Below are positions 29,201-37,690 of a stretch of 64,000 nt of DNA, piece by piece. This stretch comes from Flexistipes sp. (GTDB taxonomy: Bacteria > Chrysiogenota > Deferribacteres > Deferribacterales > Flexistipitaceae). The notes under the pieces were generated by a model. The model was not told where the DNA came from and made no database searches. It was given only the letters and a program-made list of their open reading frames with translations. The stretch lies in assembly GCF_036172515.1 (NCBI RefSeq), contig NZ_JAXKVW010000002.1, forward strand, positions 124,001-188,000. The letters run 5' to 3'. The translations under genes and the position numbers were made by a program. Each line of letters opens with the position of its first letter. Position 1 is the first letter of the stretch.

Positions 29201-29449
29201 TCATTCAAAGAATTTACGGTTGAGCTGAAAGGTAATGAAACAATTCTTGCTTATACCGATGGCTTAACGGATACACAGAATATTTATGGAGATTTTTTCG
29301 GTATTGAAAATCTGAAAAAGACACTATGCGGAGTGATGTTTAAAGACCCCTCTGAACTTAAGTCATATATTCTGGATACACTCATTGAATTCAGGGGAGA
29401 CAGAGACCAGACGGACGATGTAACCATGGTTGTGATAAGTCTTAAATGA
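26237..29449 (+). CDS. sodium:solute symporter-like / STAC / GAF / SpoIIE phosphatase fusion
   Basis: A 1070-residue membrane signalling protein. Residues 1 to about 520 form a 12-13 helix SLC5/SSS-like domain; YCTSWTYYGSVGRFTTHGIE and FLAIYLGPTL resemble the transporter half of CbrA-type sensors. Residues about 535-625 match a STAC linker, ending LSEAVGPGAARLIL. A GAF-like domain spans about 655-815. Residues about 820-1070 are a SpoIIE/RsbU-type PP2C phosphatase with all metal-binding motifs: VGGDYFD (about 865), VADVSGH (about 883), YTDGLT (about 1006) and TDDVTMV (about 1059). So a transporter-like sensor drives a serine phosphatase instead of the usual histidine kinase. The target is likely an anti-sigma-factor antagonist encoded elsewhere (inference). 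It converges with the DUF1634 gene. Confidence 0.9.
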   Translation: MISPPVLASVTFSYLILLFVVAYYSEKIYKNNPAFLNNPYVYTLTLAVYCTSWTYYGSVGRFTTHGIEFLAIYLGPTLVIFTWWFLLRKMVRISEEYSITSLVDFISFRYGKSNILGIVAAIFCLLGVIPYISLQLKSMSDTIQIMLGYELVREANIFKDESFYVALFIAIFSAVFGTRHFGDKRKHPALVGAIAFESILKLSIFLLAGFMITFVMFNGVSDIFTQMINNDNIEVQRKFYSLATIQGAAASPSEWLAVILMSMMAVMFLPRQFHMAVVENLNERHIPKSMYLFPLYLFLINLFVIPIAFAGIIIFQNSGNADYYSLTIFLKEKQFFWAILVYLGGIAASTGMVIIASVSLGTVFVNNILLPFFVRILVRKKIGSILINLKRLMIIVIILLGYLYYYFVGNSFSLVSLGLTSFAAVTQLAPIIICGMFFKTVNEKGAIAGIIAGFVIWFYTLIIPFVVKAGLLPDSILYDGLFGIYLFNPTALFGLSGFDMWSHSLFWSLLLNIIFFFGVSIFSKQSESEKETATACVEALKLERFIRSKAVISGLGVDDMQNILKDFFGEKYAANKIDEYLESIDKKRGELNAFEITEIKSLTEKYLSEAVGPGAARLILNSYMDMIGSKEQKVMDVFKDLVSLSVTESRETLIKRLSELNLLLDVSKVFAGVGDLQSKIDRALSLIKETFRFDLVILRNIREEKLVAVSYVGDMTGGLISSYRVLEPEHSYIGKAVKLRKQFAVNDIDHIELNQFSSELKRHGIVSFCHTPIIIGGRLQGMLSFFSKEYKGLFTDEFLDLLQSVANQMGFLIDNSKQTEQLIKMREISKELQIAKEIQNSLLPDKFPEVRGLKVDATCISSEYVGGDYFDFFNVTEDGFDFVVADVSGHNIASALVMSEVRSLIKSIVNSRGELSPAEILGHINRGMYDDLAKLEFIITMIYMRVDTKNNRIIYANAGQNPPIICDKGKEAYEITGGDPLLGVFSEYSFKEFTVELKGNETILAYTDGLTDTQNIYGDFFGIENLKKTLCGVMFKDPSELKSYILDTLIEFRGDRDQTDDVTMVVISLK

Positions 29450-29451
29450 TT

Positions 29452-29790
29452 TTAACTTCCCAGCCCCATTATTACTGCTGATACAATTATACACAGCACT
29501 GTAAAAGAAAAAATAATCATAGGAATATCTTTGGCTATCAAGAAAAAGAAGGTTAAATATATCAAACTGGCTACCGGGGTAAAAATTATCACCAGAAGTG
29601 CGCTGTACAATGTATCTGTGGGATTCATTGAAAAAAGTCCGTTGAGAATGGGGAGAATATCAACCGATGAGTAGGTTTCAATGGATGTATGCAGTAAAAG
29701 CATTTCAATCAAAGCCAAAACAATAAGAAGAAGACTCAGAACTGTTCCGTATGTGAGAATTTTTGACGTAGTAATATGAACTTTTTTCAT
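29452..29790 (-). CDS. DUF1634 family membrane protein
   Basis: A 112-residue protein with three hydrophobic helices. Pattern and position fit DUF1634, a small membrane family that commonly accompanies TauE/SafE exporters. It is the second gene after the TauE/SafE gene, with a 2-bp gap, so it is likely a partner subunit or modulator. No catalytic motif is present. It ends 2 bp from the stop of the convergent symporter-phosphatase gene. Confidence 0.78.
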   Translation of the reverse strand: MKKVHITTSKILTYGTVLSLLLIVLALIEMLLLHTSIETYSSVDILPILNGLFSMNPTDTLYSALLVIIFTPVASLIYLTFFFLIAKDIPMIIFSFTVLCIIVSAVIMGLGS

Positions 29791-29792
29791 TA

Positions 29793-30614
29793 TTAACCCA
29801 GCGACCTTATAAGCATCTGAATTGCCACAAAAACTATGAATATCAAAAATATGTTCTTTATTGTAGCATCTTTTATTTTGCCGACTGTTCGAGCCGAAAT
29901 ATTTGAACCAAGAACCACTCCAATAACCATCATACCCGAAGGCAAAGGCTGGACATAACCCGATTTAAAATATATCAGAGCTCCTGCCGAAGCAGTCATG
30001 CCTATCATAAAATTACTTGTGGCTGTGGCTGTTTTCATAGGTAACTTAGACACAGCGTTCATTGCCGGTACTTTGAAAATACCCCCTCCAAGCCCCATCG
30101 AACCGGAGATCAAGCCTGCAAAACCTGACAGAAGTGTGGTTAAAGGAATATTTTTTGCTTTGTAAGTTACATAATCCTTCTTTTGGGTATCGTAAAACTT
30201 TGCCTGAAATACTCCGGAAGTGTCTTTTTGTTGATATTCCATAACATCTTTGGCTCGGGTTCCTTTGTAAAATAAGAATGCCATTATCAAAAGGAAAATG
30301 GAAAATGAGAGCATAAGAGGTTTTTCAGGGAGATTTGTACTGATTAAGCCGCCTGCAACAGCACCGGCAGCTGTAATCATTTCAAGATATATACCAAGGC
30401 GTATATTTACCAGTCCTTTTAGGACATTTACAGAAGCTGCACTTGAGCTTGTTGCAACAATTACTATAAGACTGGTTGCAATAGCCGTATGTATGGGATA
30501 ACCGAATACTATCACCATTACCGGAATAATTAAAGCTCCTCCGCCGATTCCCAGCAGAGCGCTGAGAAAACCTACGCAGATTCCTGTAAAAACAAGAGCA
30601 AAGGCTGTAATCAT
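29793..30614 (-). CDS. TauE/SafE family (DUF81) anion exporter
   Basis: A 273-residue inner-membrane protein with about eight helices in two repeats. The family's glycine-rich repeats are seen in GFLSALLGIGGGALIIPVM (about residues 15-33) and GFAGLISGSMGLGGGIFKVP (about 164-183). Known members export sulfite, sulfoacetate or other sulfur-containing anions; the substrate here is not known. It is coupled to the DUF1634 gene downstream and divergent from the beta-propeller-like gene across a gap holding repeat copy 2. Confidence 0.9.
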   Translation of the reverse strand: MITAFALVFTGICVGFLSALLGIGGGALIIPVMVIVFGYPIHTAIATSLIVIVATSSSAASVNVLKGLVNIRLGIYLEMITAAGAVAGGLISTNLPEKPLMLSFSIFLLIMAFLFYKGTRAKDVMEYQQKDTSGVFQAKFYDTQKKDYVTYKAKNIPLTTLLSGFAGLISGSMGLGGGIFKVPAMNAVSKLPMKTATATSNFMIGMTASAGALIYFKSGYVQPLPSGMMVIGVVLGSNISARTVGKIKDATIKNIFLIFIVFVAIQMLIRSLG

Positions 30615-30718
30615 TGCTGAAGATTATAGGAGAAATGCTGTAAAGTCAATGTGTATAGCTGTTTTACCTTCCCATTTTTTATTGTGTACACAAATTTATC
30701 GGTTTTCGACCGATGCTA

Positions 30719-30985
30719 GCAGTGCAAATATTTTTCAATGTAATTTGCACGCATTTCGCAGCCGAAACTCGAAACTACTGCCGCTAACCGTCTACACCCT
30801 CCTCTCATAATTGTTTTTATTTGCAAATATTTATCCATATTTACATTCCAACACAGGGTGTGACCGCTAATCGGCAGTACGTTTCTCAAACATCGGCTGC
30901 TTCATTTGTGCAAATTACATTGAAATCAGTGTCATGTTAGCTAAGTATATGTAAAACAATACTTTTATATGATTTTTGAGGTGAT
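30719..30985. repeat. nested inverted-repeat element, copy 2
   Basis: Homologue of 19593-19898, 267 bp, with the same four nested stems: 30733-30750 with 30908-30925 (18 bp), GCAGCCGA 30758-30765 with 30893-30900, TACTGCCG 30776-30783 with 30872-30879, and ACACCCT 30794-30800 with 30855-30861. The GAAA-loop hairpin of copy 1 is missing. Just to the left, ATCGGT/ACCGAT around 30698-30714 makes a separate hairpin. The rest of the 528-bp gap 30615-31142 contains no gene that I can see. As with copy 1, the element sits between divergent genes. Confidence 0.8.
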
Positions 30986-31142
30986 GCCAGACAAGACCAA
31001 AATATGTTTCAACAACTGATGTGGCCAATGTTTTTTGAACTTTTTGTGCGGTAAAACCAACTTATATTCAGGCAATTTTATTTTGCATGGTTTTATGAAA
31101 CATGTTAAAGATATGTATAATATTATTGAAACGAGGTTTAAT

Positions 31143-32747
31143 ATGAAAAAGATCATTACGATATTTCTGCTGATTTTGCCGGTCATGGCTTTTGCCAGAT
31201 TTGAACCGGTTATAAAAGATATTGATGCGTTCTTTGCCGGCAAAAGCGGTTATATTATAGAGGTTTCTTCCGATGAGGTTTATACTGATCTTACTGCAGA
31301 AGATGGTGCTTATCCGGGGAAAGTGTATAATGTTTATAGAGAATCTGAAGTCATCAAGCACCCTATTACAGGGGAAGTTCTTGGAAAGAAGAAAGAAAAG
31401 GTCGGAAAGATAAAGATAGATAAGTTGTTTGAGAAATACAGTACAGCTGATATTGTGAGCCGGGAAAAACCTTTTAAAAAAGCGGATCTTGTTATGGTTA
31501 ATCCCCCTTTTGATGTTTCGGTTACTTTTGAGAATTTTGGTCAGCGATTGCAGCTTTTGTTAAAACAGGAGATGAGTGGTGCCAAAAACATTAGAATATC
31601 TGAAAACCCTGAATATGGCATAAAATTCATTCAGGATAAACAGGGTGGGATTACCGCTGACATTTACGCAAATCAGCAGGAAATCAGATCTTTTTACTAT
31701 GCAGATATTGCTGCAACTGCAGAATCCGGCAAATCCTCCACAGTGGATTTGCTTAGAAGCAGCCCGATAGATGCTGAATATAAATCCATTGCAGTGGGAA
31801 ATATTTATAAAGACAATTTTGATTATATTGTTGCTGCCGGGGATGAAAAGATTGATATTTACAAGTTTAAAGCCAAAGGCTTTGCCCGTGCAGATGAGAT
31901 AAAAGGTGACTTTGATGAAATTGTCAGTATTGAAGTAGCAGACCTGAACAAAAACGGACATGATGAAATATATGTATCCAATATTTCAAATACACGGTCG
32001 ATAAAATCGATGATATTCGAGTATTCGGCAGAAGAAGGGAGATTTAAACTTCTTAAATCGGATATTCCGTTTTTATTCAGAACAGGTCTTGTAAATGACG
32101 AAAAGAAAATCTTTTGCCAGCGTGTTTCATATAAGGGCGAGTATTATGGCAATATTTATGAATACGCATTTGATACCGGTTTCCACAGAGGTGAATCCAT
32201 ACCGAACACTTCCGAATTTGGTGTGTTTGGATTTGGAATGGGTAATATCGACGGTGATAAAAAGTTGGAAAACTTTTACGTCGACGATGATTATAATCTG
32301 GAAATATACGAGTCCGGAAAGAAAATCTATGAAAGTAACGTCCGTTTTGGTGATACACCAAATTATTTTGTGATTTCTGAAGAGATAAAGCAAAAGCTCA
32401 GCAGTGAAGATTATGCGGACAAACCTTTTGAATTGGCGAAATACAAAAATTATCTGAAAGGAAGGGTTTTTGTTACTAAAGATAAAGTGCTTTATATGAT
32501 TAAAAATAAGCCTTTTGCCAGTTTTCTTCCCAACTTTGATAAGTTTACCGATTCCCAGTTCGGCGGTTACAAATGGGAAGGCAATATGCTTCGGAGAGTG
32601 TGGGAATCTGATGTTTTTAAGCCGGTTATAGTGGATTATTATTTACAGGAGCGTTTCGGCAAGGTTTATGTTTTTCTTCTTCGCACATACAGCGGAGGGC
32701 TGTTCGATGGGGAAAAGAGTGAGCTTATATATATGGAAATTAAATAA
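31143..32747 (+). CDS. secreted FG-GAP/VCBS repeat-like protein with FlgT-C-like N-terminal domain
   Basis: Exported protein of 534 residues. A signal peptide (KKIITIFLLILPVMAFA, then RFEP) is clear. Residues about 30-115 (GYIIEVSSDEVYTDL, then IKHPITGEVLGKKKEKVGKI) resemble the small beta domain at the C-terminus of FlgT and related envelope proteins. Residues about 200-440 contain loop-rich segments such as ADLNKNGHDEIYVSN and GMGNIDGDKKLENFYVDD, typical of FG-GAP/VCBS beta-propeller blades with Asp-rich calcium-like loops. I used the ATG at 31143 with GAGGT upstream; a longer frame from 31035 would hide the signal peptide. Precise function unknown; it stands alone. Confidence 0.75.
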   Translation: MKKIITIFLLILPVMAFARFEPVIKDIDAFFAGKSGYIIEVSSDEVYTDLTAEDGAYPGKVYNVYRESEVIKHPITGEVLGKKKEKVGKIKIDKLFEKYSTADIVSREKPFKKADLVMVNPPFDVSVTFENFGQRLQLLLKQEMSGAKNIRISENPEYGIKFIQDKQGGITADIYANQQEIRSFYYADIAATAESGKSSTVDLLRSSPIDAEYKSIAVGNIYKDNFDYIVAAGDEKIDIYKFKAKGFARADEIKGDFDEIVSIEVADLNKNGHDEIYVSNISNTRSIKSMIFEYSAEEGRFKLLKSDIPFLFRTGLVNDEKKIFCQRVSYKGEYYGNIYEYAFDTGFHRGESIPNTSEFGVFGFGMGNIDGDKKLENFYVDDDYNLEIYESGKKIYESNVRFGDTPNYFVISEEIKQKLSSEDYADKPFELAKYKNYLKGRVFVTKDKVLYMIKNKPFASFLPNFDKFTDSQFGGYKWEGNMLRRVWESDVFKPVIVDYYLQERFGKVYVFLLRTYSGGLFDGEKSELIYMEIK

Positions 32748-32815
32748 TTTTTCAAATTTTACATTAGGATTGGATAGCGATAAATGATTTAATATGTTTT
32801 GATATTTGGATTTTC

Positions 32816-32844
32816 TTGACATTTTAAATATCGCTTAATAATAT
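32816..32844 (+). promoter_or_regulatory. sigma-70-type promoter of ilvE
   Basis: TTGACA (32816-32821), a 17-base spacer and TAATAT (32839-32844). Near-consensus, about 55 bases before the ilvE ATG. Confidence 0.72.
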
Positions 32845-32898
32845 TCAATAGCACAAAAATATATCCGTTTTTTTTAAACGATACAGGAGCATAGCTTT

Positions 32899-33987
32899 AT
32901 GAAAATTGCATATAATCTAAAATCCTCAAATGAAAGAAGAAATAATCAGTTGAAGCCTGAAAAAACTCTTCCCTTTGGACAGCTGAGAACTGACCATATG
33001 TTCCTTATGGATTATAAAGATGGTGAGTGGGAAAATGCCCGTATCGTGCCCTATTCTGATTTCAGTATTTCACCAGGTGCTACTGTTTTGCATTATGCAC
33101 AGTCCATTTTTGAGGGTGCGAAGGCATTTATGCATGAGGATGGAGAGATTTATACATTCAGGTTTGACAAAAATGCAAAAAGATTAAATAAATCTGCCGG
33201 TGTTTTGTGTATGCCTGAAATCCCCGAGGATATCCAGATGAAGGCTGTTCATGCACTGATTGATACGGACAGATTGTGGTTTCCAGTGCAACAGGGAGCT
33301 TCACTTTATATAAGACCTTTTGTTTTTGGCACACAAGATTCACTTGGCGTGTTTCCCAGCTCGTCTTATACTTTTGCAGTAATTCTTTCTCCAAGCGGAC
33401 CGTACTATCCCCAAGGCTTTACTTCTCCAATAAAACTATTGATAACTAAAAAGTATCATCGTGCTGTTCCCGGAGGCACAGGGCATGTAAAAGCTTCCGG
33501 CAATTATGCTGCCTCACTTCAGGCTGGCGAATATGCCTACAAAAACGGTGCCAATCAGGTATTGTATCTGGATCATACAAATACTTATATCGATGAAGCC
33601 GGTTCCATGAATCATTTTCATATTAGCCGTAATGATAGTGTTGTTATTCCTGAGTTTACAGACACAGTCCTGCGTTCCATTACTTCCGAGTCTGTCATAG
33701 AATTGCAAAAAAGACTTCAGCTGGATATTGTCCAAAAACGGGTTAAGGTGGATGATTTTATTTCAGAAATTAAAAACGGTGATATTAAAGAAGCCGGTGG
33801 ATTCGGCACAGCAGCTGTGGTCTCAGCTGTTGGGGAATATCTGCTTGAGGACGGAGGTAAGCTGACAGTGGGCAACGGCGAAGTGGGCGAGATTACCAAA
33901 TACATCTATGATTTATATACAGGAATTCAGACGGGCAAATATGAAGCGCCTGAAGGCTGGCTTCAAAAGGTGGAAAGAAATATCTAA
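32899..33987 (+). CDS. ilvE: branched-chain amino acid aminotransferase
   Basis: Cytosolic PLP enzyme of fold type IV that makes or degrades leucine, isoleucine and valine, 362 residues. The N-terminal region FGQLRTDHMFLMDY and the segment ATVLHYAQSIFEGAKAF are those of the longer, eukaryote-like BCAT group. The PLP lysine lies in GTGHVKASGNYAASL, and IDEAGSMNHF follows as expected. AGGAG precedes the ATG. Its last bases overlap the convergent hypF stop by 4 bp. Confidence 0.95.
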   Translation: MKIAYNLKSSNERRNNQLKPEKTLPFGQLRTDHMFLMDYKDGEWENARIVPYSDFSISPGATVLHYAQSIFEGAKAFMHEDGEIYTFRFDKNAKRLNKSAGVLCMPEIPEDIQMKAVHALIDTDRLWFPVQQGASLYIRPFVFGTQDSLGVFPSSSYTFAVILSPSGPYYPQGFTSPIKLLITKKYHRAVPGGTGHVKASGNYAASLQAGEYAYKNGANQVLYLDHTNTYIDEAGSMNHFHISRNDSVVIPEFTDTVLRSITSESVIELQKRLQLDIVQKRVKVDDFISEIKNGDIKEAGGFGTAAVVSAVGEYLLEDGGKLTVGNGEVGEITKYIYDLYTGIQTGKYEAPEGWLQKVERNI

Positions 33988-36230
33988 CGGTTATCCAGTA
34001 TATATTTATAAACCTGTCCCAATGAAATCCCCCCATCATTTGGGGGGATATTTTTATGGATATAAACGTTGAAACCGTTTTTCTGCAGAAGTTTTTCCGA
34101 TTTTTCCAAAAGATATATATTCTGAAAAACGCCGCCGCTTAAAACAACACTTGTGCATCCGCTTTGCTGCCGGATTTTGCTGCATATATCTGTTATCATC
34201 ATTGCTACACTGTTGTGAAATTTCTTTGATATGACTCCGGGATGAAGATCTTTATCAAGGTCGTGCAGCATTCCTTCAAAGAAATTTTTAAAGTCAATTT
34301 CGTCTTTCTTTAAATCCCACGGATAGTATTCGGATGCTTGCTTATCTTTAATTATATTTTCCAAAAGAATAGCGGTGAAACCCTCGTACTCATTTACTGT
34401 TTCGCCGGTCAAAAGAGTTCCGGCAGCCTCAAAAAGCCTGCCTGCGCTTGAAGTGGGGATACTGTTGAGTTTTCTGTCTGTCATCTTTTTTATCAGAGTT
34501 ATCTCATTTTGCCGGATTAAAGGTGTAATTTTATCGATATGCTCATTTAACAGATTCATCTGATGCAGATAACCTGTAAGCATGCGGACAGGATGTTTTG
34601 CTGCAGAGTCCAGGCCCGGCTGAAGATAATTTTTCAGATGAAATTGCCTGCTGAGACTTTTTTGGAGAAGAAAAAACTCACCACCCCAGATGCTTCCGTC
34701 ACTGCCCAAACCGGTTCCATCAAATATAACGCCTATAACATTGTCTGTAATACCGTGTTCAGCCATGCATGAATATAGATGCGCATGGTGATGCTGTATG
34801 GTTACAATTTTTCCTGTACAGATTTTTTTGGCAAATTTTGAAGAAAAATAATCCGGATGGAGATCTGTCAGCAAAATTTCAGGTTTGAGGCCGAAAAGTC
34901 GCTTCATCTTTTCATAAACCTCTTTGTAAAAATCTGTTGTTTTGCTGTTGTCAAGGTCTCCTATGTATTGACTTGTGAAAGCGTAGTTGTTTTTTGCCAG
35001 TGTAATGCTGCTTTTAAGATGGGCTCCCATTCCCGCAATGCACAAATGTGTCTTCTCAGGCAAGATAACAGGGAGAGGCGCATACCCCCGTGCTCGTCTG
35101 AGCATATACTCTTTGCTTCCGGCCGTTGTGATGACTGAGTCGTCTACTCTGGTGTGAATTGGTCTGTTATGGGTGAGAAAATTTTTGCTGAAATGAGATA
35201 ATTTATCGTATGCTTCCTGCTCATTTATACAGATGGGCTCATCCGCCAGGTTGCCGCTGGTTGCTACTATAAAGTCCGTTTTCAGATAATTGAAAAGAAT
35301 GTAATGAAGCGGCGTGTAAGCTTTCATAATGCCGATTTTCTCCCCAGAAGGATTTATGAATCCCGATACTGGGAGTTTACCCCAATTTTCTATAACAATA
35401 GGTGCAGAAGGTGTATCAAGGATTTTGATGGTTTTTTGGCTGTCAATGCTGATATGTTTTCTCAATGTATCGGCATCTTTTACCATTAAGGCTAAGGGTT
35501 TGTTTTTTCTGTTTTTTAGTTTTCTGAGTTTTTTTGCTGCCTTATCATCAGCGGCGTTGCAGATGATCTGATAGCCTCCGAGACCTTTTAAATTGAGAAG
35601 TTCGCCTTCATTTATTATCGCGGCAGCAGCTTTAAAAGCATTCTCACCTGCTTGCCCGTTTAACATGATCTGAGGACCGCAAACATGACAGCAGACAGGC
35701 TGAGCGTGATATCTGCGGTCGAGAACATCTTCATATTCGATCAGACACGATTCGCACATCTGAAATTCCGCCATTGTCGTTTTGGATCTGTCATAAGGTA
35801 TGTTTTTAATGATGGAATATCTCGGTCCGCAGTTTGTACAATTTGTGAATGGATACCTATAACGTTTGTTGTCAGGTTCAGAAATATCTTTTATGCAGTC
35901 AAAACATATAGACAGATCAGGAGGAATTGCCGTCAGTCCTTCGGAGTGTTCTGATTTTCTGATTTTAAATTCTGAATAATTGGTATTTTCGCACTGTTTA
36001 TACTCAATATCTCTTATTATTGCTCCAGCCGGGGATAAATCTTTAATATCCCGGCAAAAAAGCTCTAATTGATTTATAGTGGCATCAGATACAAGAATTT
36101 CCACACCGTTTTTCGTATTTTTGACAAAACCGTTAAAATTATATTTTCTGGCAAGTTTATAGATAAAGGGTCTGAATCCTATTCCCTGAACTACACCTTT
36201 TACAATTATTTTAAATGACTGTTTAGCCAA
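33984..36230 (-). CDS. hypF: carbamoyltransferase HypF (NiFe hydrogenase maturation)
   Basis: Makes the carbamoyl group that becomes the cyanide ligands of NiFe hydrogenase, handing it to HypE. The 748 residues show the full HypF order: acylphosphatase-like domain (about 1-90, with GIGFRPFIYKLA), two zinc-finger motifs (CFDCIKD with CTNCGPRY, and CESCLIEYEDV with CHVCGP), a YrdC-like domain (about 200-385) and a Kae1-like domain with HHHAHLYSCMAEHG and FDGTGLGSDGSIWGGE. The start is a TTG at 36230 with GGGGAA upstream. No other hyp or hydrogenase gene is in the window. Confidence 0.95.
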   Translation of the reverse strand: MAKQSFKIIVKGVVQGIGFRPFIYKLARKYNFNGFVKNTKNGVEILVSDATINQLELFCRDIKDLSPAGAIIRDIEYKQCENTNYSEFKIRKSEHSEGLTAIPPDLSICFDCIKDISEPDNKRYRYPFTNCTNCGPRYSIIKNIPYDRSKTTMAEFQMCESCLIEYEDVLDRRYHAQPVCCHVCGPQIMLNGQAGENAFKAAAAIINEGELLNLKGLGGYQIICNAADDKAAKKLRKLKNRKNKPLALMVKDADTLRKHISIDSQKTIKILDTPSAPIVIENWGKLPVSGFINPSGEKIGIMKAYTPLHYILFNYLKTDFIVATSGNLADEPICINEQEAYDKLSHFSKNFLTHNRPIHTRVDDSVITTAGSKEYMLRRARGYAPLPVILPEKTHLCIAGMGAHLKSSITLAKNNYAFTSQYIGDLDNSKTTDFYKEVYEKMKRLFGLKPEILLTDLHPDYFSSKFAKKICTGKIVTIQHHHAHLYSCMAEHGITDNVIGVIFDGTGLGSDGSIWGGEFFLLQKSLSRQFHLKNYLQPGLDSAAKHPVRMLTGYLHQMNLLNEHIDKITPLIRQNEITLIKKMTDRKLNSIPTSSAGRLFEAAGTLLTGETVNEYEGFTAILLENIIKDKQASEYYPWDLKKDEIDFKNFFEGMLHDLDKDLHPGVISKKFHNSVAMMITDICSKIRQQSGCTSVVLSGGVFQNIYLLEKSEKLLQKNGFNVYIHKNIPPNDGGISLGQVYKYILDNR

Positions 36231-36305
36231 AAAATTCCCCGCATGCAGCCTTCACGGCTGATTATTATTGCAATTGTTTCAACAATTATCTATTAATGAA
36301 TTAAT

Positions 36306-37682
36306 ATGTCCATTATCAATTTAAAACGATTTGAAGATAAATACAAATATTTATTGGGTGAAAAGTTCAGCGGATTTCACGAGGCTTTACAGCTGCCGCC
36401 CTTGAAGTATTTTAGAATCAATTCTGTCAGAAATATTAATTATTTAAAAGAGCTGAACGACAGGGGAATTAAATATTTACCCGACCGTTATTTTGGTGAT
36501 TTTTACAAATTAACGGATGATATTCCTGTTTCTGATACGATAGCTTTTTTAACCGGAGGCATATACATACAAAACCCCTCGTCAATAATACCTGTGGATA
36601 TGCTTTCCCGTGCTTTAAAAAACAATGAGGAGCCCGTTTTACTGGATATGTGCGCTGCACCCGGCGGGAAAACTACCGGTCTAAGTGAAAAAATTGCCCG
36701 AAGAGGCTTGATTGTGGCAAATGAGGTTTCCAAATCCAGATTAAAATCACTTCATTTCAATCTGGAGAAATACGGTGCATGGAATGTTAAAACCACTTCT
36801 GTCGATGGAAGGGTGGTTGGAAAAATGTTCCCAGAAACTTTTGACGGCATTCTTCTTGATGCACCGTGCAGCAATGAAAATAAAATATTCAGGAATCCTG
36901 AGGTCAGCCGGAATTGGTCTGAAGATTTAGTGAAAAAAATGCAAAAGCTGCAGACTGAGTTGATTTTTAGCGCTTATGAGGCTCTGAAGCCTGGCGGCGT
37001 TTTGGTGTATTCCACCTGCACTTTTTCCGTTGAAGAGAACGAAGGTGTGATCAAAAGCCTTTTAGACAAATACCAGGATATCGAATTTATCAGGTTTGAG
37101 GCTGATTTTGCATATAAGGGACTCAGCGGGGATGGGCGAATTGATGATAATGTATTTCGAATTCTTCCCGAAATAGAAAATATGAAAAATAACATGCAGC
37201 GAACCACTTATGACGGATTTTTCTCTGCTGCTTTAAGGAAACCGGGGGCAATGCAGCAGAAGGCCAGTAGAAAAGAGTCAAAAAACAAATATACTCAAAC
37301 TTTTCAGAAATTTTTTAATAAAGAACTGCCACCGGGGGTGTTTAGAGAAGTAAAAGGTTTGATTTTTATGGAGAATAACATTGATCCCGGCATAAAATTT
37401 TTCAAAACAGGCTTAAAATCGGGAAAATTTGCAGGAGATGATATTGAGGTTTCTTCACAGTTTTTATGGGAATTCGGTTGCTCGGCAAAGGAGCCTTACA
37501 TAGTAAGGCTGAGTATCGATGAAGCCGATAATTACCTTAAGGGCCATGATATCAATAAAGTACCTCCGTTAAAAGGGAATAATCTGTTTGCATTTTATGA
37601 CAACTTACCTGTGGGAACCGTTAAGGGAGTTAACGGCAGACTGAAAAATAAGCTAGACAGATATTTTCTGTACGGGAAATAA
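36306..37682 (+). CDS. RsmF/NSUN-type rRNA cytosine-C5 methyltransferase
   Basis: SAM-dependent RNA m5C methyltransferase of the NOL1/NOP2/Sun family, 458 residues. The catalytic domain has DMCAAPGGKTTGLSE (about residues 113-127) for SAM, DAPCS (about 187-191) and YSTCTFSVEEN (about 234-244) with the two family cysteines. The C-terminal 160 residues fit the extra RsmF-type RNA-binding domain (pattern like PUA). The target is likely 16S rRNA by analogy with RsmF; this is not certain. Divergent from hypF across 75 bp that contain a small CAGCC/GGCTG hairpin. Confidence 0.87.
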   Translation: MSIINLKRFEDKYKYLLGEKFSGFHEALQLPPLKYFRINSVRNINYLKELNDRGIKYLPDRYFGDFYKLTDDIPVSDTIAFLTGGIYIQNPSSIIPVDMLSRALKNNEEPVLLDMCAAPGGKTTGLSEKIARRGLIVANEVSKSRLKSLHFNLEKYGAWNVKTTSVDGRVVGKMFPETFDGILLDAPCSNENKIFRNPEVSRNWSEDLVKKMQKLQTELIFSAYEALKPGGVLVYSTCTFSVEENEGVIKSLLDKYQDIEFIRFEADFAYKGLSGDGRIDDNVFRILPEIENMKNNMQRTTYDGFFSAALRKPGAMQQKASRKESKNKYTQTFQKFFNKELPPGVFREVKGLIFMENNIDPGIKFFKTGLKSGKFAGDDIEVSSQFLWEFGCSAKEPYIVRLSIDEADNYLKGHDINKVPPLKGNNLFAFYDNLPVGTVKGVNGRLKNKLDRYFLYGK

Positions 37683-37690
37683 GTGTTTTG

